Below the pieces are notes generated by a model. It saw nothing but the letters and a program-made list of their open reading frames with translations, did no database searches and was not told the origin of the DNA. A stretch of 64,000 nt of DNA, from assembly GCA_963724735.1 (NCBI GenBank), contig CAVRVX010000012.1:62001-126000 (forward strand), read 5' to 3'. Positions 16,835 through 24,781 of this stretch are shown piece after piece. The DNA is from Rhodoplanes sp963724735 (GTDB lineage: Bacteria > Pseudomonadota > Alphaproteobacteria > Rhizobiales > Xanthobacteraceae). A program made the position numbers and the translations under genes. Each line of letters opens with the position of its first letter. Position 1 is the first letter of the stretch.

Positions 16835-17378
16835 GTCTGTCCTCCTTGTCGATCAACTCGGTCAATCGCGTCTTGAGCTGAGCGCGGGCGCGCGACAGCC
16901 GCGACATGACCGTGCCGACCGGAACGCCCGCGACATTGGCGATCTCCTGATAGGAGAGTCCCTCCATCTCGCGCAGTACGATCGCCTCGCGAAACGGCGG
17001 CGCGAGTTCCGCCAAAGCCGTGACGACGAGCGCACGCTCGGCCTGCCCGATCAGCAATTCCTCCGCGGATGCCTCGTTTGACGGGACCTCGAAAACCTCC
17101 CCGCTTGCCGCGCGCGACGACAAGGCCTCTTCGATCGAGATGACGTTGGCGGCCTTCTTGCGGGTCGTGAGCCAGCGATAAGCCAGATTGCGGACGATCG
17201 CGAGCAGCCACGGCTTGACGTCGCCGGAGCATGAATCAAACGCCCTGAATGCACGGAGATAGGCGTCCTGCACGATATCTTCCGCATCCGGCCGACTGCG
17301 CACCAGCCAGAATGCGAGGTTGTGCGCGGCGTCGAGGCAAGGCAGCGCCCGTTGCTCGAATTCCGCCAGCCGGCTCAT
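16824..17378 (-). CDS. ECF-type RNA polymerase sigma factor
   Basis: A 184-residue sigma-70 family protein with region 2 (SRPDAEDIVQDAYLRAFRAF near residue 29, then WLLAIVRNLAYRW) and region 4 (PPFREAIVLREMEGLSYQEIANVAG near 127, then TVMSRLSRAR). It is followed with overlap by its membrane anti-sigma factor. This is not EcfG itself, as no phyR/nepR genes are nearby. The divergent MBL-fold–TPR–DoxX genes are candidate targets by position only. Confidence 0.92.
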   Translation of the reverse strand: MSRLAEFEQRALPCLDAAHNLAFWLVRSRPDAEDIVQDAYLRAFRAFDSCSGDVKPWLLAIVRNLAYRWLTTRKKAANVISIEEALSSRAASGEVFEVPSNEASAEELLIGQAERALVVTALAELAPPFREAIVLREMEGLSYQEIANVAGVPVGTVMSRLSRARAQLKTRLTELIDKEDRHAV

Positions 17379-17583
17379 CCCGTTACCCGCAGGCCATCGT
17401 CATCAAGACCTCATCAGGATACGACTCCGCCGCCGGCCGATCTATTCCCAAGCGTCAATCATTTCTCAGATCTCTTCGCGACCGAATTTGCCGGCGCACC
17501 CGGGAATAATCGTCGGTGAGTGCGAGTCTCCTTTATCGAAGCCGCCGGGCGCGCCGAAGCGCCGGCCTATCGAGAGGACGACC

Positions 17584-18549
17584 ATGCTCGATCTATCACG
17601 TCGCGACTTCGTCATATCGGCCAGTCTCGCCGCCGCGTTGGCGCTCGACAAGACGCTCGCCATTTCGCCCGCCTTCGCCCAGAAGACGCCCGACCCGGCC
17701 AAGGGCTTCCATACCTACAAGGTCGGCGATGTCGCGGTGACCGCGCTCTATGACGGCATTTGGGAAAAGCCACACGATCCCGCCTTCATCAAGAACGCAT
17801 CGGTGGAGGAGACCAAGGACGCACTCGCCAAAGCGGCGCTTCCCACCGATTTCGTTTCCATTCCGCTCACCGTCACCGTGCTCAAGGTCGGCGACCGGCT
17901 GATCCTTGTCGACTCCGGGTCAGGCGGGCAGTGGCAGCTGACCGCGGGCAAGCTGCACGGCAATATGAAGGCGGCCGGCATCGATCCCGCTCAGATCCGC
18001 ACCATTCTCGTGTCGCATTTCCATCCCGACCACATCTACGGTCTGATGGAGAAAGGCACAAACAATCCGGTCTTTCCCGACGCCGAGATCATCGTCAGCG
18101 GTCCCGAATATCGCTGGTGGACAGAGCCCGGCCGCGTCGAAAAGCTCCCGGAGGGAAGAAAAGCGCTGGGCCAACGCATCCAAGCGGTGTTCCCCACCTG
18201 GAAAAACTTTACGCTGATCGAAGGCGAAAAAGAGGTCGCGCCGGGCATTCGCCTCGTCAATGCGCCGGGTCATACCCCCGGCCATTCGGCGTTCCTTGTC
18301 GGCTCCGGCAACCAGCAGCTGATGATCTCCAACGACACGGCCTACGTGCCGGCGCTTCTTGCACCGCACCCGGAATGGCAGGGCGCCTACGACCAGGATG
18401 GGCCGCTCGCGGTCGAAACAAGGCGCAAGCTCATCGACCGCGTGATTGCCGACAAGATGATGGTCTGCGGCGCGCATTTCCCGTTCCCCGGCGCCGGCGC
18501 GTTCGCCAAAGACGGCGCAGGCTATGCGTTTACGCCGGCCGGCGTGTAA
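17584..18549 (+). CDS. Exported MBL-fold metallo-hydrolase
   Basis: A 321-residue metallo-beta-lactamase-fold protein. The N-terminus has a twin-arginine-type signal (SRRDFVISASLAAALALD, cleavage likely after AFA near residue 36). Metal ligands are visible in SHFHPDHIYG near residue 143 (HxHxDH), NAPGHTPGHS near 227, SNDTA near 248 and GAHFPFPG near 300. The substrate is unknown; relatives include lactonase-like and quinolone-signal-like hydrolases. The ATG at 17584 follows GAGAGGACGACC. It is first in a run with the TPR and DoxX genes and divergent from the sigma operon. Confidence 0.9.
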   Translation: MLDLSRRDFVISASLAAALALDKTLAISPAFAQKTPDPAKGFHTYKVGDVAVTALYDGIWEKPHDPAFIKNASVEETKDALAKAALPTDFVSIPLTVTVLKVGDRLILVDSGSGGQWQLTAGKLHGNMKAAGIDPAQIRTILVSHFHPDHIYGLMEKGTNNPVFPDAEIIVSGPEYRWWTEPGRVEKLPEGRKALGQRIQAVFPTWKNFTLIEGEKEVAPGIRLVNAPGHTPGHSAFLVGSGNQQLMISNDTAYVPALLAPHPEWQGAYDQDGPLAVETRRKLIDRVIADKMMVCGAHFPFPGAGAFAKDGAGYAFTPAGV

Positions 18550-18572
18550 TCCCTTTGTCGCGGAGAGACTTG

Positions 18573-19043
18573 ATGACGAACCTGTGCATTCGAACGATCG
18601 CTGCCGCGTTGCTCGGCGGCGCGCTCGTCGCGGCGCCCGGCGTTAAGCCGGCGCTCGCCGTCGATGCCGTGACGACCAGGGACTCACCCGACCTGCGGCC
18701 GGTGCGCGCGAAGATCCGAGCCAAGGACTGGAAAGGCGCGACCGCAGAGCTCTACGCGATGCTCGATCGCGGAATTCAGCATGCCGACGTCTATAATCTG
18801 CTCGGCTTCGCCCTGCGCAACAACGGCGACTACCAGACCGCCTACACCTTTTATCGCAAGGCGCTCGAATTCAATCCTCAGCACAAGGGCGCGCTCGAAT
18901 ATCTTGGCGAGCTTTACGTCAAGACCGGCGAGATCGCCAAGGCGCGGGAGCACGTCGTTCGCTTGCAACAACTGTGTCCGCAGGGTTGCGAGGAGCTTGA
19001 GGACTTGGAAAAGGCGATTGCCGAAGCGCCAAAGACTCAGTGA
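18573..19043 (+). CDS. Exported TPR protein
   Basis: A 156-residue protein with a signal peptide (about 1–29, ending ALA) and two to three tetratricopeptide repeats (about 65–135, e.g. YNLLGFALRNNGDYQTAYTF and GALEYLGELYVKTGEIAKAR). Two Cys residues near the end (LCPQGCEEL) could form a disulphide. TPRs mediate protein–protein contact, so a periplasmic scaffold is likely. GGAGAG precedes the ATG 23 bp after the MBL-fold gene. Confidence 0.85.
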   Translation: MTNLCIRTIAAALLGGALVAAPGVKPALAVDAVTTRDSPDLRPVRAKIRAKDWKGATAELYAMLDRGIQHADVYNLLGFALRNNGDYQTAYTFYRKALEFNPQHKGALEYLGELYVKTGEIAKAREHVVRLQQLCPQGCEELEDLEKAIAEAPKTQ

Positions 19044-19188
19044 GCCGAAATCGCGGGGATCGACCGGCGGGCGCGCTCTCCGACACGGCGCGCCAGCCAA
19101 GCCGCCCCCTTCAGACGCGGTCAAGGCCGACCTTCCGCGCCCTGCCCTTCGAGAGCCGGCGCCTGCACGCTCTCGCCGCCGTCACGTC

Positions 19189-19611
19189 ATGCTGAGAACG
19201 GCCATGTGGCACGACAGGTTGACCGCTGCGGCAGACCTCGCGGGCCGCGTCCTGCTTGGATTTCTGTTCATTCACGAAGCGTGGAGCAAGCTCGCCGCGC
19301 TCGATGCGGCCGCAGCCTATATGGAGGCGTACGGCCTTCCCGCACAGCTCTTGCCCTTTGCAATTGCGCTCGAACTGGGAGGCGGACTGTTGGTCGCGCT
19401 CGGCTTCCTCACGCGTCTGGCCGCGCTCGCGCTCGCAGTGTTCTGCGTTGTCGCCGCGGTCGTCTTCCATAGCAATTTTGGCGATCGCGGCCAGGCGATC
19501 CATTTCCTCAAAGACCTTGCCCTTGCCGGCGCGTTTCTCATCCTTGCGGGGCGCGGCGCCGGCGCTTTCTCAATTGGGGCACTGTGGTCCTCGCGGCGTC
19601 ACAAGAATTGA
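19189..19611 (+). CDS. DoxX family membrane protein
   Basis: A 140-residue protein with four hydrophobic helices and the DoxX pattern (RVLLGFLFIHEAWSKLAA near residue 15, ELGGGLLVALGFLTRLAAL near 60). DoxX-like proteins are linked to thiol and oxidative-stress redox functions or serve as subunits of quinone-reducing complexes. The start could instead be the ATG at 19204. The third gene in the MBL-fold–TPR–DoxX run, after a 145-bp gap that shows no gene. Confidence 0.82.
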   Translation: MLRTAMWHDRLTAAADLAGRVLLGFLFIHEAWSKLAALDAAAAYMEAYGLPAQLLPFAIALELGGGLLVALGFLTRLAALALAVFCVVAAVVFHSNFGDRGQAIHFLKDLALAGAFLILAGRGAGAFSIGALWSSRRHKN

Positions 19612-19790
19612 CGAGCCGCCGCGGCCGTCCATCGCGCTAGGCAATACCGGATTTCGGAACAGCAAGTGTTACGGCCATCCCTCTTGCAGCGAGGCCACAC
19701 CGCATGCCGCCTTGGGATTTGACCGGCATCGGCAGGTGTGGTTCCTCATGCGTCTACGTCTGTCGGACCAGATTTGCCAAAGGGCTGCCA

Positions 19791-20813
19791 ATGGAGGTCG
19801 TTTCGATTATCGGTTGGGTAGGTGCGATTTTCCTGGTGACTTTTGCGCTCTACAATCTCTTCCACTACGTCTTGTTCCTGCTCGCCACGCACCCGCAGGA
19901 CGCAGGGAACATCGGCCACGAACTGAACGAATTCGAGCGGCGCCAGCTGGTGGAGTGGGCGCCGAGGCCTGCGGATTTTCTCAAACATGATGATGAGAAT
20001 CGGACCTACGACGACATCTTCGGCGCCTATCGGAGCGAACTTGCCAGCTACAGCACTTGTGTTTTCCCCCGCACGATCTTCTCGGCGCCCTACGCAGCCG
20101 ATTACTGCCTCCTGAAGCCGTGGGATGGAATGCGTCTGTTGGATCTCGGATGCGGATCAGGCGCCGCGGCCGACTATATCGCCAGCCGATCCAAGGTCGA
20201 CATCACCTGCGTCACGAATTCGCCCGTGCAGGAGAACATCTGCCGACGGAGATTCGAAAAATTCGGCGGCCGCGTCCGCGTCATGGTCGCCGACTTCGAC
20301 AGCCTGGATCTTCCCGATGCCAGCTTCGATGCAATCTATTCGCTCGAATCCATCGGCTACACAAAAGACATCGAAGCTTGGCTTGCGCGCTATTGGCGGA
20401 TGCTCAAGCCGGGCGGACGCCTTCTGATCAGGTCGCCGGGCTCGCTGGATTTCTGTCGCCGGGAGAAGGACTACAGGAACGTCACGGCCTTCTTCAACAA
20501 CTGGCGGTACAATTTTCTTGGCTCGAATCTGCTTGTTTACTTCATGCGGCGGCTCGGGTTCGAACCGATCGAATACCGGCGGCTGCCGTTCGGGGCTTAT
20601 GGTTTGACCTGGAACTTCATCCAGCATCTGTTCTTGTGGAAGTTCAAGCTGCGCATGCGCTCGATGGTGGACCTGGAAAAAATCATCTGGCGTACGTCGA
20701 AGATTTTCGTGTTCGGCAACGGCTACAATATCGTCGTCGCCACCAAACCGGCCCGAGCAATGGCGACCCCTGCATTGCAAGCCGCAAGAGAACGGGTGTC
20801 GGCAGCCGGTTGA
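19791..20813 (+). CDS. Membrane-anchored class I SAM-dependent methyltransferase
   Basis: A 340-residue protein with one N-terminal membrane helix (about 5–28) and a class I methyltransferase domain. Motif I is LLDLGCGSGAAADYI near residue 117, followed by an acidic motif II (VDITCV), DASFDAIYSLESIGY (motif IV/post) and LKPGGRLLIRS. The layout resembles sterol C-24 or cyclopropane-type lipid methyltransferases, which fits a membrane anchor, but the substrate is not identifiable. The start at 19791 (MEVVSIIGWVG) gives the helix its normal position. Confidence 0.8.
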   Translation: MEVVSIIGWVGAIFLVTFALYNLFHYVLFLLATHPQDAGNIGHELNEFERRQLVEWAPRPADFLKHDDENRTYDDIFGAYRSELASYSTCVFPRTIFSAPYAADYCLLKPWDGMRLLDLGCGSGAAADYIASRSKVDITCVTNSPVQENICRRRFEKFGGRVRVMVADFDSLDLPDASFDAIYSLESIGYTKDIEAWLARYWRMLKPGGRLLIRSPGSLDFCRREKDYRNVTAFFNNWRYNFLGSNLLVYFMRRLGFEPIEYRRLPFGAYGLTWNFIQHLFLWKFKLRMRSMVDLEKIIWRTSKIFVFGNGYNIVVATKPARAMATPALQAARERVSAAG

Positions 20814-20877
20814 TACTGCACGCCGGACCGGTTCACGCTGGTCACGCTCGGCTTTCGGTGCAGGAGGCGAAGCCGGT

Positions 20878-21402
20878 CTATTTTTGCTTGGCGACGACCC
20901 AGGCGCGAAGAATCAGAGCTGTCAGGATCGCGTGCAGGCCGACCACCGGCCACAAGAGGACGCCGACCGAACGGCCGTCGATGCCGACAGAGAGGAAGAA
21001 GATCGTCGCAAGCAGGTTATAGGCTAACAGCCCGCGCAGATCGGACGATGGGCCCTTCGCCGCCGAAGGCGAGCACGCGACGGCAAGCGCGAGCAAGGCT
21101 ACTCCGGCAAGACGCCCGATCGCTTCTCCCGGCGCAGACAGTGCCCCGCCGAATACGAGGACAGCGGCGGGTGACGGGCTGACGATCAAGGCGACGCCGA
21201 CGATAGCCTCGAGGGCAACGGCGAGAATAATCAGGCTCAAAGGTCGCTCGCTTTCATCATGCCTTGCGTCCAGGCGTGTTGGCCGAATGTCGAGCCGATC
21301 GTCTACCGCATGTCCCGACACAAGGGAGCCGGCCCACCGCCAAGACGACGGCATGGCGGCCGGGCCGGACAGCGCTGCTTGCGCCGATCGGATGCGAGTC
21401 AC
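20878..21402 (-). CDS. Small polytopic membrane protein, unknown
   Basis: The C-terminal 120 residues form about four hydrophobic helices (LIILAVALEAIVGVALIVS, then LLALAVACS, LLAYNLLATIFFLSVG and VVGLHAILTALILRAWVVA). The first 54 codons lack protein-like composition. A GTG at 21402 overlaps the stop of the upstream methyltransferase gene (GTGA), whereas a TTG at 21240 would give just the hydrophobic part. I cannot decide between them. No domain recognised. Confidence 0.5.
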   Translation of the reverse strand: MTRIRSAQAALSGPAAMPSSWRWAGSLVSGHAVDDRLDIRPTRLDARHDESERPLSLIILAVALEAIVGVALIVSPSPAAVLVFGGALSAPGEAIGRLAGVALLALAVACSPSAAKGPSSDLRGLLAYNLLATIFFLSVGIDGRSVGVLLWPVVGLHAILTALILRAWVVAKQK

Positions 21403-22172
21403 CTCTCGAAACGGAAGAGCTGGAAGAAGTCCGTCGGATCGACAAAGACCCGCCGCGCCTCATTGAAGCCGGCCTCGCGGCCGAGATCACACCAGCCGTC
21501 CGCCGTCTCTGGGAAGTCGCACGTAGTGACATGCCGCCAGATCTGGTCCCATTCGGCCGGGGTCAACACGCTCCACAGCGGCTTGTTGGTCCGCAGGAAG
21601 CGATCGAGAAACGCCGCGCGGTCCTCGTCCGCCCGACGCGTCGGTTCGTACAGCAAAAAGAGGCCGCGTGGTCCGGTTGCGCCGCGGATCGCCTTCATCA
21701 AGCGCAACTTGTCGTCCGTCGCCAAGTGATGGATCGACAGGCTGCACCACGCCGCGTCGGCATGCTCCGGACGGCGCATCATGGCTTCCACGAAATCGCG
21801 GTGGTCGAGATCGACCTCAAAGGGTGCGCCGGCAAGGTTGGCGGCGGCGAGATCAAGGGCGGGCTGCGATAGGTCAATTCCTTGATAATGCCGAACCTTG
21901 GTGCCGGACAGCGCAGACTTCATCATGCCGGCGTCGCCGCAGGCAATGTCGAGGAAGGAGAATGGCTGGGTGAAGACGTCGTTCAGGGTCTTTGCGAGGA
22001 TCCGGCTGACCTCGCGATGGGCGAGGCAATCGCCGTCGATCAGCTTGCGGTAGGTGGCCCACTGCTCTTGGAACTGCGCAAGCGCGGCAGCGTCCACCAC
22101 GGCGCCGGAGGATTGAAACTGATGGATGTGGACGTTGACCAAATCCCTGTCCTCCTTCGCTCGAGCATGCAA
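21399..22172 (-). CDS. Class I SAM-dependent methyltransferase
   Basis: A 257-residue cytosolic methyltransferase with motif I FLDIACGDAGMMK near residue 72, an acidic IDLSQPALDLA motif II near 98, and AWCSLSIHHLATDDK near 140. C-terminal DFFQLFRFER is conserved-looking. Substrate unknown. It is divergent from the amidohydrolase gene across a 239-bp promoter region and may be coupled to the small membrane protein gene downstream. Confidence 0.82.
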   Translation of the reverse strand: MHARAKEDRDLVNVHIHQFQSSGAVVDAAALAQFQEQWATYRKLIDGDCLAHREVSRILAKTLNDVFTQPFSFLDIACGDAGMMKSALSGTKVRHYQGIDLSQPALDLAAANLAGAPFEVDLDHRDFVEAMMRRPEHADAAWCSLSIHHLATDDKLRLMKAIRGATGPRGLFLLYEPTRRADEDRAAFLDRFLRTNKPLWSVLTPAEWDQIWRHVTTCDFPETADGWCDLGREAGFNEARRVFVDPTDFFQLFRFER

Positions 22173-22411
22173 CGGATCAAACGCCTATTCGCTCCCGACG
22201 CACCGGTCACTGACTCGCCGCTACGGTATGCGTCCTCTTCTTCCCTCTTAATCAGCGCGAGTGGCAACCGTCGTCGGAATCGAATGTCGGTAAAACCCGC
22301 GTGACCCGCTGGACCGACGCCCCGCCGGCCCCCTTCCGATGCCGAGTTTGCTCCAAGCCGACCTGCTTGCTAGCGTGCCGGCGGCGACGCGCGATCCGTC
22401 CAGAGGACGAC

Positions 22412-23506
22412 ATGACATCGATCGAGAACGACGCGCATCACAATGCACAGGGCGCCGCTCAGGCAGGTCTTGGTCGGCGGGACCTCATTAAGGGAGGCGT
22501 TGGACTTGCTATGACCCAGGCGCTTGGTTCCGAGGTGAAGGCTGCGGGCGTCACCCGCAAGATCGCGCTCGAGGAGCACTTCACGACGCCCGAACTTGCG
22601 AAGAGATATGTCGCCAGGCCGACCCGAAGCGACGCGTTGTTCGCCGACATCGAGCGCCGCCTCGCCGACTTCGATCAGCTGCGGCTGGAGACGATGGACA
22701 AGGCCGGCATTGATCTCGCCGTGCTCTCGATCACCGTGCCAGGCGTACAGGCGGAAGCGGATGCAAAGACGGCGATCAGGCTGGCGCGGGACGCCAATGA
22801 TCTACTGGCGCGCGAAGTGCAAAAGCGGTTGCAACGATATGCGGGCTTCGCCCATCTTCCCATGCAGGACGCCGGCGCTGCCGCCGCGGAACTCGAGCGC
22901 GCGATCAAAGAGCTCCGGTTCAAGGGCGCGCTCATCAACGGCCAGACCAACGGGAACTACCTCGACGCGGACATGTATCTCCCGTTCTGGGAGCGCGTGC
23001 AGGACCTGGATGTGCCAATCTACCTCCATCCCGGAGAGCTCGCCGATCGCCCCGCAATGTTCGCCGGCCGCCCTGAATTGAACGGCGCCGTCTGGGCTTG
23101 GACGGCGGACACCGGGAGCCATGCGCTACGGCTCGTCTTCGGCGGCACGTTCACGCGCTTTCCGAAATTGAAAATCATTCTCGGCCATATGGGCGAGACG
23201 CTTCCGTTCCTGCTGTGGCGCTTCGACAGCCGATGGCAAGGCGTGCTTGGCGAAGAACTCCCGCCGGACGAATTGCCCTCCACCATCATCAAGGAGCACT
23301 TTGCCGTCACCACCTCGGGCGTCTGCGACCCGGGACCGCTTGCGGAAGCCATCGGAGCGCTCGGCGAGGACAATGTGATGTTCTCCGTCGACTATCCCTA
23401 CGAGGACTCGCAAGTCGCGGCGGACTTCATCAACTCCGCGCCCGTCAGCGAGGCGGTGCGCGCCAAAATCTGCCACGGCAACGCCCGGCGAATCCTGAAA
23501 TTGTAA
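22412..23506 (+). CDS. Tat-type amidohydrolase, gamma-resorcylate decarboxylase group
   Basis: A 364-residue amidohydrolase_2 protein. Metal and catalytic residues match the ACMSD/gamma-resorcylate decarboxylase group: ALEEHF near residue 55 (Glu and His ligands), YLHPG near 210 (His), GHMGE near 259, and FSVDYPYE near 327 (Asp). These enzymes decarboxylate or reversibly carboxylate hydroxybenzoates. Unusually, the N-terminus has a twin-arginine-like signal (LGRRDLIKGGVGLAM, about 20–35), implying export. The ATG at 22412 follows AGAGGACGAC. Actual substrate unknown. Confidence 0.85.
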   Translation: MTSIENDAHHNAQGAAQAGLGRRDLIKGGVGLAMTQALGSEVKAAGVTRKIALEEHFTTPELAKRYVARPTRSDALFADIERRLADFDQLRLETMDKAGIDLAVLSITVPGVQAEADAKTAIRLARDANDLLAREVQKRLQRYAGFAHLPMQDAGAAAAELERAIKELRFKGALINGQTNGNYLDADMYLPFWERVQDLDVPIYLHPGELADRPAMFAGRPELNGAVWAWTADTGSHALRLVFGGTFTRFPKLKIILGHMGETLPFLLWRFDSRWQGVLGEELPPDELPSTIIKEHFAVTTSGVCDPGPLAEAIGALGEDNVMFSVDYPYEDSQVAADFINSAPVSEAVRAKICHGNARRILKL

Positions 23507-23592
23507 GCGAGGCGGCGGGTCGGCTTGCGGCTCTGCTCGTCCGGACCACCGCGGCCGCGGTTGCGCGCGACCTGACCCGAGGGCGGCGACGA

Positions 23593-24039
23593 TCAGCCCA
23601 CGGGTCCTTCGTTCTCCAGCGCGTCGATGATGGCCCAAGTTGCCGGTCCGACAATCCCGTCGACGGGCACGCTCCGTTGCTGCTGCAGCGTCTTGACCGC
23701 CGCTTCGGTCTTGGGCCCGTAGCGTCCATCGACACCGCCCACATTGTGACCGACGAGGCTCATCCGCTTCTGCGCCCGGCGCACGGGGAGGCCTGACGAG
23801 CCTCGCTTCAGCACGGGCTCGCTCTGGTCGGCCTCATCGATATTGATCCAGGTCACCCTTCCGACGATCCCGTCGACGGCGATGCCCCTCGCCTGCTGGA
23901 AAGCTTTGACGGCGGTCTCGGTCGTCGCGCCGAAGACGCCATCGATGGGTCCGGAGAAATGGCCCAGCGCTTTCAGCGCATCTTGAAGATCCTTTACTGC
24001 CGGGTCGTTGGAGCCCTTCTGGAGAACCGGCTCTGCCAT
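23593..24039 (-). CDS. Protein with two peptidoglycan-binding (PGB_1) domains
   Basis: A 148-residue protein consisting of two PG_binding_1 repeats (about 5–70 and 75–140), each with the pattern VKDLQ..L..LG, IDGVFG..TE.AVKAFQ, and DGIVG..TW. There is no signal peptide or catalytic domain. The gene has GGAG before the ATG and lies 30 bp downstream of a second such gene, implying one operon. It may bind cell wall or serve as a module secreted by an unknown route. Confidence 0.85.
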   Translation of the reverse strand: MAEPVLQKGSNDPAVKDLQDALKALGHFSGPIDGVFGATTETAVKAFQQARGIAVDGIVGRVTWINIDEADQSEPVLKRGSSGLPVRRAQKRMSLVGHNVGGVDGRYGPKTEAAVKTLQQQRSVPVDGIVGPATWAIIDALENEGPVG

Positions 24040-24069
24040 GGGTGCGTCTCCTGTGATTGCGTGTTGTTG

Positions 24070-24555
24070 CTAGACCGTGACCAGTCCCGCCAGCGAAGCG
24101 AGCGTCGCGCCCGCTGCGCCCGCCGGAACCCACCAGGTCTGATCCGCGACCATCCCATCCGCATTCAAACCCTGCTGAGTCTGATAGGCGCGCACGGCGG
24201 ACTCGGTTTTCGGACCAAAGCTCCCGTCGGCCGGCCCCGGATCGGTCGCGGTGCCGGTCCCGCCAAAGGTCCGCAAGCCCTTTTGCAATGCGGTGACCGC
24301 GGTCCCGGTCGAGCCGCGCATGAGTCTCGGCGTGTTCGGATCAGCCGGAAGCGCTTTCCAGGTCATCGATCCAACGACCCCGTCCGCGGTCAGGTTGTTT
24401 CCCTGCTGGAACGATTTGACGGCGGCTTGCGTCTTCGGCCCGAAGGCGCCGTCGATTTGGCGATAGTCCAGCAACTTTGTCATCACCAGGATGACTTGCA
24501 GGCGGCGGACATCCGCGCCCGTCGAACCAATGGTCAGGGTTGGTCCGCTGTTCAT
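24070..24555 (-). CDS. Protein with two peptidoglycan-binding (PGB_1) domains
   Basis: A 161-residue protein with two PG_binding_1 repeats (about 8–70 and 78–145: VRRLQVIL, IDGAFGPKTQAAVKSFQQ, ADGVVGSMTWK; then ADGSFGPKTESAVRAYQTQ, ADGMVADQTW) and a short hydrophobic C-terminal tail (PAGAAGATLASLAGLVTV). No signal peptide is visible. GGAGGAC precedes the ATG at 24555. It is probably co-transcribed with the similar gene downstream, and the pair looks like an ancient duplication. Confidence 0.85.
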   Translation of the reverse strand: MNSGPTLTIGSTGADVRRLQVILVMTKLLDYRQIDGAFGPKTQAAVKSFQQGNNLTADGVVGSMTWKALPADPNTPRLMRGSTGTAVTALQKGLRTFGGTGTATDPGPADGSFGPKTESAVRAYQTQQGLNADGMVADQTWWVPAGAAGATLASLAGLVTV

Positions 24556-24781
24556 ACCCGTCCTCCATGGGTCGGCTTATCGCATATTGAGTGCGCGCGG
24601 CCGGTGATCCCGTTCACTCGGACGGCCGATCGTTGGCGATTGACGGAAAATTGACGACGCGAGGGAGACCGCGACCGCAGATGCCGCGTGGGTTGGACTC
24701 GCGCATACCGGTGCACGCTGAAGCCGGGATTATGCGCGCCGCAACAGCGCGGCTTGATCCAGATCGACTTTTCCCAGACCT

